Positions 57,411 to 64,000 of a DNA stretch of 64,000 nt are shown here, in pieces. Position 1 is the first letter of the stretch, and every line of letters starts with the position of its first letter. The DNA lies in the NCBI RefSeq assembly GCF_030811595.1, contig NZ_JAUSRB010000002.1:4402001-4466000 (forward strand). Direction: 5' to 3'. The notes under the pieces were generated by a model that had not been told where the DNA came from, searched no databases, and saw only the letters and a program-made list of their open reading frames with translations. Source of the DNA: Streptosporangium brasiliense (GTDB lineage Bacteria; Actinomycetota; Actinomycetes; Streptosporangiales; Streptosporangiaceae). The translations under genes were made by a program, and so were the position numbers.

Positions 57411-59654
57411 TCACAGCGGGCTGGCCGTGAGCGGGGGCTGCTGCAGGACATGGACCCGGGCCGTGCCGATGTCGAAGTAGAGGCCCACCAGCTGCAGGCG
57501 CCCGGCGTGGACGAGCCGGTCCACCTGGGGGTAGGTCCGCAGGTTGTCCAACTGCTGGATCACGTTGGACCTGCACAGGCGGTCCAGCGGTCCGCCGTCG
57601 TCGCCTCCGGAGGCGGCCCACCGGGCCAGGCTGTGGTCGCCGTGGCGGAGCCAGCGGCCGAGCGCGGGCAGCTCGTGGATCTTCTCGCCGCCCTCCAGCA
57701 GCGCGGCCATGGCCCCGCAGCCGGAGTGGCCGCAGACCGTGATGGTCCGGATGTCGAGCGCGCCCATCGCGTACTCGATCGCCGCCGCCACCGAGTCGTC
57801 CGGCGGCGCCGAGTCCAGCCGCGGCACCAGGTTGCCGATGTTACGGACGGTGAACAGGTCGCCGGGGCCGCTGGCGGTGATCAGATTCGGCACGATCCGG
57901 GAGTCCGCGCAGGTGATGAACAGGTGCGAGGGCTCCTGCTTGCGGGCCATCGCCGACAGGAACGGCTGGACCAGCGGGGCCGTGCGACGGTGGAACTCCC
58001 GCGCCCCGGCCAGCAGGTCCGGCACGGCGGGGCTGTCCCCCGCCGTCGTGGGCCGGGCCGGGACCAGCGGGCCCGTGGGCGCGGGCCGCCTCCGCCGCCG
58101 GTGGGCCCAGGGCAGCCACCAGCGCTCCGGCGCCCGCGGCGGGGTCTTGGCCGGAAACATCCGGGCGCCGCTGGCGGCCATGGCGTACCACTCGTCGTGG
58201 ATCTCGTCGATGTCGACGGTGCCGCCGCCGCGCTCGTGGTCCTGCCTCCAGGTGTGGATGGCCTCGAAGGCCGCGTTGTCCATGAAGTCGATGTTCAGGT
58301 CCAGCTCCACCGCGGCTCCGGCCGGTACGGCGCGCAGCTCCGAGGTGAGCCGCGGCACGCCCAGGAAGGTCAGCGAGCCGCCGATCAGCACGTGCCAGCG
58401 GCCGTCGGACTCGGGCCTGGCCCGCACGCTGATCCAGGTGAGGCGGCGCAGCGCCGACAGGGCGGCGAGGCCGAGGCCGATCAGCACGCCCTCGGCGAGG
58501 CCGATCAGCACGACCCCGGCCATGGTGACGACGTAGACGGGGACCTCGCCGTGGCCGCGCAGGTTGCGCAGATGCCCCACGTTGACCATCTGGACGCCGA
58601 TGAAGACCAGCAGCGCGGCCAGTGCCTCCATGGGGATCAGTTTGATCGTCCAGCCCAGGCAGAGCGCGAACACCAGGATCCAGAGACCGTGCATGGCCGT
58701 CGACCAGCGGCTGCGCGCCCCCGCGCGGACGTTGGTGGTGCTGCGCACGATGACCCCGGCGACGGGCAGCCCGCCCAGCGCGCCGGTCACCATGTTGGCC
58801 ACGCCCTGGGCGGTGAGCTCCTTGTCCAGATCGGCCCGCCTGCCGCTGTGCAGCTTGTCGACGGCCACCGCCGACAGCAGCGACTCCACCCCGGCCAGCA
58901 GCGCCACCAGCAGCACCGCTCCGATGATCCCGTGCCAGTCGTCCCGCGGCCACAGCGGCGCGGTCCACCCGCTCAGGCTCTCGGAGAGGTCGACCCTGGT
59001 GACGTCCCAGCCGAGCGTCCCGGCGGTCACCGAGGCGGCGAACAGGGCCGCCAGCGGCGCCGGGACGATCCGCAGCCGCTGCGGCAGGCGGGCCCAGCCG
59101 ACCAGGACCGCGATGGTGAGCAGGCCGGTGAAGACCGCGTGGCTGTGGTTGTCGGCGATCTGCTGGGGCAGCTCGATCAGGTTCCCGACCGCCGAGCGCT
59201 GCGGGCTGCCGCCCAGCACGACGTGCAGCTGGGAGAGGGCGATCACCACGCCGACCCCGGCGAGCATGCCGTGCACCACGGCGGGGGAGACCGCCAGCGC
59301 CGCCCGGGCGACCCGGAACAGCCCCAGCAGGAGCTGCAGGGCGCCCGCCATCAAGGTGATCATGCAGGTGGCGCGCCAGCCGTATCTCATGACCAGCTCG
59401 GCGACCACCAGTGAGAGACCGGCGGCGGGGCCGCTCACCTGGACGGTCGAACCGCCCAGGGCGCCCACCACCACGCCACCCGCCACAGCCGCGATGAGCC
59501 CGGCCGCCAGTGGTGCTCCTGAGGCCACCGCGATGCCCAGCGAGAGGGGCACCGCCACCAGGAAGACCACCAGGGAGGCGGGCAGGTCGTGCCGTAGCAC
59601 GGATGCAATGCCACTGCTTGTGAGTGGCGTGTAACTCTTCGTGTCCGTCCCCAT
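57411..59654 (-). CDS. SulP anion transporter fused to beta-carbonic anhydrase
   Basis: 747 aa. Residues about 20-400 form 10-12 membrane helices of a SulP transporter (GAPLAAGLIAAVAGGVVVGAL, MAGVVLIGLAEGVLIGLGLA). Residues about 420-520 are a STAS domain (ELDLNIDFMDNAAFEA). The C-terminus is a beta-carbonic anhydrase with zinc ligands in CADSRIVPN and GHSGCGAM. Such fusions move bicarbonate or sulfate and interconvert HCO3- and CO2. Confidence 0.92.
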   Translation of the reverse strand: MGTDTKSYTPLTSSGIASVLRHDLPASLVVFLVAVPLSLGIAVASGAPLAAGLIAAVAGGVVVGALGGSTVQVSGPAAGLSLVVAELVMRYGWRATCMITLMAGALQLLLGLFRVARAALAVSPAVVHGMLAGVGVVIALSQLHVVLGGSPQRSAVGNLIELPQQIADNHSHAVFTGLLTIAVLVGWARLPQRLRIVPAPLAALFAASVTAGTLGWDVTRVDLSESLSGWTAPLWPRDDWHGIIGAVLLVALLAGVESLLSAVAVDKLHSGRRADLDKELTAQGVANMVTGALGGLPVAGVIVRSTTNVRAGARSRWSTAMHGLWILVFALCLGWTIKLIPMEALAALLVFIGVQMVNVGHLRNLRGHGEVPVYVVTMAGVVLIGLAEGVLIGLGLAALSALRRLTWISVRARPESDGRWHVLIGGSLTFLGVPRLTSELRAVPAGAAVELDLNIDFMDNAAFEAIHTWRQDHERGGGTVDIDEIHDEWYAMAASGARMFPAKTPPRAPERWWLPWAHRRRRRPAPTGPLVPARPTTAGDSPAVPDLLAGAREFHRRTAPLVQPFLSAMARKQEPSHLFITCADSRIVPNLITASGPGDLFTVRNIGNLVPRLDSAPPDDSVAAAIEYAMGALDIRTITVCGHSGCGAMAALLEGGEKIHELPALGRWLRHGDHSLARWAASGGDDGGPLDRLCRSNVIQQLDNLRTYPQVDRLVHAGRLQLVGLYFDIGTARVHVLQQPPLTASPL

Positions 59655-59726
59655 GGGGCAGACCTTATGGTGTCGGCCCCCTCCGCCTGGGCGGTTATCA
59701 GCGGCCTTTACATAGAGCGGGAGAAA

Positions 59727-61262
59727 TCAGCGGTAATAGTCGGGGTAGTCCGGCTCCTGTGCCCGGTGGTGGTTGCCCCGGGAGCCGCGGCCCTGATCTT
59801 CGGGGACGGCGGCGCTCCCGGTGGGACCGGTGCCGTAGAGATCGCCGTAGCTGGGCCAGGCCGCGTTGGCGCCGTCACCGCCGCCGGAGGCGGGCTCCGG
59901 CCAGGCGGCCGGGGCCGCCGGGGTGGCGCGCTGGGCGGGATCGTAGCCGTAGCCCGGCCCCGGTCGTGCCTCGGCCGTGCGGTCGTCGTAGGGGGAGACG
60001 CTGCGGGAGGGGCCCGTCGGGGTCGACAGCGCCGGGGTGGGGCCGGTGAGCGCGTCGTCGTCGATGGTGGCCCAGCCGGAGCTGACCTCGTAGGAGGCCG
60101 CGGGCGGAGCGCTGTAGACCGGCGTTTGGTAGGAGCTGTAGGACGGCGCCGGGTCGTCGAGGATGTCGGCGGTGTTGGCGGCCGGCCACCCTCCGGAGCC
60201 CGGGGCGGTGGCCTGGGCCCAGGGGTTGTCGGAGACGGGCCTGGGCGGTTCGGGCGCCGCGCCGTACGGCGCCGCGAGCGGGTCCGCGCTCGGTGACGCG
60301 GGGAAACCGCCGCTGGTCGTGGGGCCCATCGGAGGCATCGGGGGGAGCGGTCCGGCGCCGGCCTCGGGGCCGAGGGGCCCGCCGGTCGCGCCGCGGGCGG
60401 GCATCGAGCCGCTGGAGGCCACCGGGCCGGTGCCGCGCGGGTAGGAGCCGCCCAGCGGGTCGCTCAACGGGTCGGGCCGGGAGGGCGTGCCTTTGCCGGG
60501 GGCGCCGCCCGAGGCGGAGCCGCGGCTGCTCCTGCGGGAGCGCGGGGTGTTCGGGCGCGGGGCGCGGCCCTCGCCGAAGGCGCCGGGCGTGGGGGCCGCG
60601 AAGGTCACCGTCTTCTGCTCGGCGAGCGCGGCGGTCGTGGGGGCCGGCTCCGGCTGGACCGGACCGACCAGGTCGGCCAGGCCCGAGGGCAGGGAGGAGG
60701 AGGCGACGGCCGGCGCGGGCGCGGCCGGGGGGCGGGACGGCGGCGTCCGGTTGGGCAGCGGGGCCTGCACGGTCACCGCGTCGGCGTCCGCCCGGGGAGT
60801 CTGGGAGCGGTTCGGCAGCGGCACCTGCATGGTCGCCTCGGCGTCCGCCCGGGGCGGGCCGTCCTCGCCGACGGGACGGCTGGCGCCCATCCGAGCTGCC
60901 AAGGACCCTCCGAAACCGCCCTCGTCAGCCTGGAGCCGCGTCCAGTAGTCGTCGTCGTAGTCGTCGGCCTGGCCGAACTCGTTCACGCCCCGCTTGCCGC
61001 GCGAGCCCGCCGGGCGCGGCGGGCGCGGCGGCTTGGGCTCGTCGAACGGGGTGAGGTCGGGCGAGAAATGGTTCATCTTCGGCTCACGCGTGGCGAAGTC
61101 GTCGATGGACGTGGTGGGGGTCTGCGCCTCCTTCTCCGCCATCTCGCGCAGGCGTTCCGCAGGGAGCGCGCTCTCCCTGCGGTTCATCGACCGCATTCCC
61201 AGTGCCACGACGACGAGCACGAGGAGCACGACGGCGACCAGACTTACTACGACCGCGATCAT
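59727..61262 (-). CDS. Single-pass membrane protein with long disordered Pro/Ala-rich domain
   Basis: 511 aa. One N-terminal membrane helix (VVVSLVAVVLLVLVVVALGM, residues 4-23), then a cytoplasmic region that is almost entirely low-complexity Pro, Ala, Gly, Ser and Asp, with two near-copies of a motif (TMQVPLPNRSQTPRADAD and TVQAPLPNRTPPSRP). Ends in acidic/aromatic EPDYPDYYR. No enzyme domain. Likely a scaffold or cell-envelope adaptor; function unknown. Confidence 0.8.
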   Translation of the reverse strand: MIAVVVSLVAVVLLVLVVVALGMRSMNRRESALPAERLREMAEKEAQTPTTSIDDFATREPKMNHFSPDLTPFDEPKPPRPPRPAGSRGKRGVNEFGQADDYDDDYWTRLQADEGGFGGSLAARMGASRPVGEDGPPRADAEATMQVPLPNRSQTPRADADAVTVQAPLPNRTPPSRPPAAPAPAVASSSLPSGLADLVGPVQPEPAPTTAALAEQKTVTFAAPTPGAFGEGRAPRPNTPRSRRSSRGSASGGAPGKGTPSRPDPLSDPLGGSYPRGTGPVASSGSMPARGATGGPLGPEAGAGPLPPMPPMGPTTSGGFPASPSADPLAAPYGAAPEPPRPVSDNPWAQATAPGSGGWPAANTADILDDPAPSYSSYQTPVYSAPPAASYEVSSGWATIDDDALTGPTPALSTPTGPSRSVSPYDDRTAEARPGPGYGYDPAQRATPAAPAAWPEPASGGGDGANAAWPSYGDLYGTGPTGSAAVPEDQGRGSRGNHHRAQEPDYPDYYR

Positions 61263-61445
61263 TGCACCACCCTCAAGGCCATGGCCTTCCAGCGGCGCCG
61301 GTGAGGTCGCGCGGCCATCGACGCGACCTGCCCCCTTGCATCACCTGCGCACGGACATTGGATCTGATTGTGTCGGACCACTATGAGCGTTGTCACACCC
61401 TAAGTGAAGAATTGGTAACCATTAATACCTCCGGTGTTTGGCCTG

Positions 61446-62012
61446 TCACTCGATGTGCGCCGTGGTGAGCCGTCCCCAGGCGATCGTCTTGTCCGCGATG
61501 CTCTTCAAGGTCTTGTCGAGGGAGGCGCCCTTTTTGAGGTCGACCTTGCCGTCGAGCGCGTAGACAGTGAAACGATAGTTCTCCCGGGCGCGACATGGAG
61601 GGGAGTAGCCCACCTTGCCGCCTGTCGTGCTTCCTTCCACAGCTCCCACCGGGACGCTGTTCTCGGCCAGTTCGTTGGTACGCGGGTCGATGTCGAACAC
61701 GACCCAGTTCACCTCTCCACCGGCGCGCGCGTTGTTGTCGGCCACGATCGCGACGGACTTCGTGCTGTCCGGCACCCCCGACCAGCGCAGCGGCGGGTTG
61801 CCGACCGAGCCGTTGCACGAGTAGTCGGACGGCAGCGGAGCGCCGTCCTTCAACCGAGGACTCGAGACGTTGATCGGCTCCAGCTGCAGCCTGTCGGCCG
61901 AGGCGGAGCTGCCCACCATCCCACAGCCGGAGGAGACGACGACGAACGCCGCGGCGAGCACCGTTCCGACGGTCCGCCGCGGGCGGCGCGTAGACGTATT
62001 CGGCTGCCCCAT
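61446..62012 (-). CDS. YbhB/YbcL-type PEBP lipoprotein
   Basis: 188 aa from ATG 62012. Lipobox VSSGC at C30 after a hydrophobic signal. PEBP fold: YSCNGSVGNPPLRWSGVPDSTKSVAIV (ligand-pocket region), VNWVVFDIDP and YSPPCRARENYRFTVYALD. Phosphatidylethanolamine-binding-like proteins of the Raf kinase inhibitor group; role in bacteria unclear. Confidence 0.9.
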   Translation of the reverse strand: MGQPNTSTRRPRRTVGTVLAAAFVVVSSGCGMVGSSASADRLQLEPINVSSPRLKDGAPLPSDYSCNGSVGNPPLRWSGVPDSTKSVAIVADNNARAGGEVNWVVFDIDPRTNELAENSVPVGAVEGSTTGGKVGYSPPCRARENYRFTVYALDGKVDLKKGASLDKTLKSIADKTIAWGRLTTAHIE

Positions 62013-62020
62013 GCCCGATG

Positions 62021-62026
62021 ATGCTA
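62021..62026 (-). promoter_or_regulatory. -10 TAGCAT of the PEBP gene, probable leaderless start
   Basis: TAGCAT on the leftward strand ends 8 bases before the ATG at 62012. Confidence 0.4.
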
Positions 62027-62132
62027 CGCGGGTCTGGAAGATGCGCAGACCGGATCGCGAGGTTCCATGGCTCGGAAATGCCCGGGAATCGGACAGAATC
62101 GAAGGATGGAGGGGGTGAGGTTGGACGCGGAA

Positions 62133-64000
<1,868 letters not shown>

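Noticed and set aside
57024..59414. 796-codon frame on the plus strand
   Set aside because: It is antisense to the methyltransferase and the SulP-carbonic anhydrase gene; composition is typical of high-GC shadow frames.

Overview
This is a very GC-rich chromosomal window with many GTG starts, GTGA/ATGA gene overlaps and TAGNNT-type -10 boxes. Those traits, plus a cvn conservon (cvnA-D), a BTAD/SARP-type regulator, GpgS, an actinobacterial Nif3 / zinc-ribbon / RNase H-phosphatase trio and a class A RNase P RNA, point to an actinomycete, most probably a Streptosporangiaceae-like genus (Streptosporangium, Nonomuraea). The family is inference; the phylum is well supported.

Layout. 0-3.5 kb: a GT4 glycosyltransferase and GpgS-like enzyme, divergent from a Gfo/Idh/MocA oxidoreductase and an MDR dehydrogenase. 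3.5-8.4 kb: AurF-like diiron oxygenase plus SDR, an EamA exporter, a TetR regulator and an orphan histidine kinase. 8.5-12.2 kb: a lipid operon of two translationally coupled acyl-CoA dehydrogenases and an acyl-CoA ligase. 12.3-16.6 kb: a tightly overlapped operon, M19 dipeptidase > M20 amidohydrolase > GNAT acyltransferase > N-acylamino acid racemase, best read as dipeptide/D-amino-acid salvage through N-acylation. 16.9-21.7 kb: a Baeyer-Villiger-type monooxygenase, then the housekeeping trio and rnpB.

21.7-33.8 kb is an accessory island: a truncated integrase fused to a half-tRNA(Met), a half-tRNA(Arg) with its terminator, IS256, IS5, IS630 and IS110 elements or relics, orphan small proteins (SUKH, DUF4291), a GlxA/DJ-1 pair and a truncated methyltransferase. 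The IS630 element is structurally complete with TA target duplication; the IS110 element has an intact recombinase and a strong upstream hairpin that may belong to its bridge RNA.

33.8-41.9 kb: a carbohydrate-uptake locus read leftwards (binding protein, two permeases, intracellular GH36/27-like hydrolase, LacI regulator, secreted CBM-hydrolase), with a LacI-type operator over the promoter. 42.3-48.8 kb: conserved hypothetical, MacB/FtsX-like ABC exporter, PPOX protein divergent from an HxlR regulator with a Gly-Pro tail, and a secreted DUF1838 protein. 48.9-52.8 kb: cvnDCBA. 53-62 kb: Sua5/YciO, SDR, small secreted protein, two STAS proteins, PCMT/FxLD-type methyltransferase, SulP-carbonic anhydrase fusion, a disordered membrane protein and a PEBP lipoprotein. 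From 62.1 kb a large BTAD/SARP regulator runs off the window.

The most interesting items are the four-gene dipeptide/D-amino-acid operon and the half-tRNA/IS island. I see no CRISPR array, no intact tRNA or rRNA gene and no clear phage structural genes.
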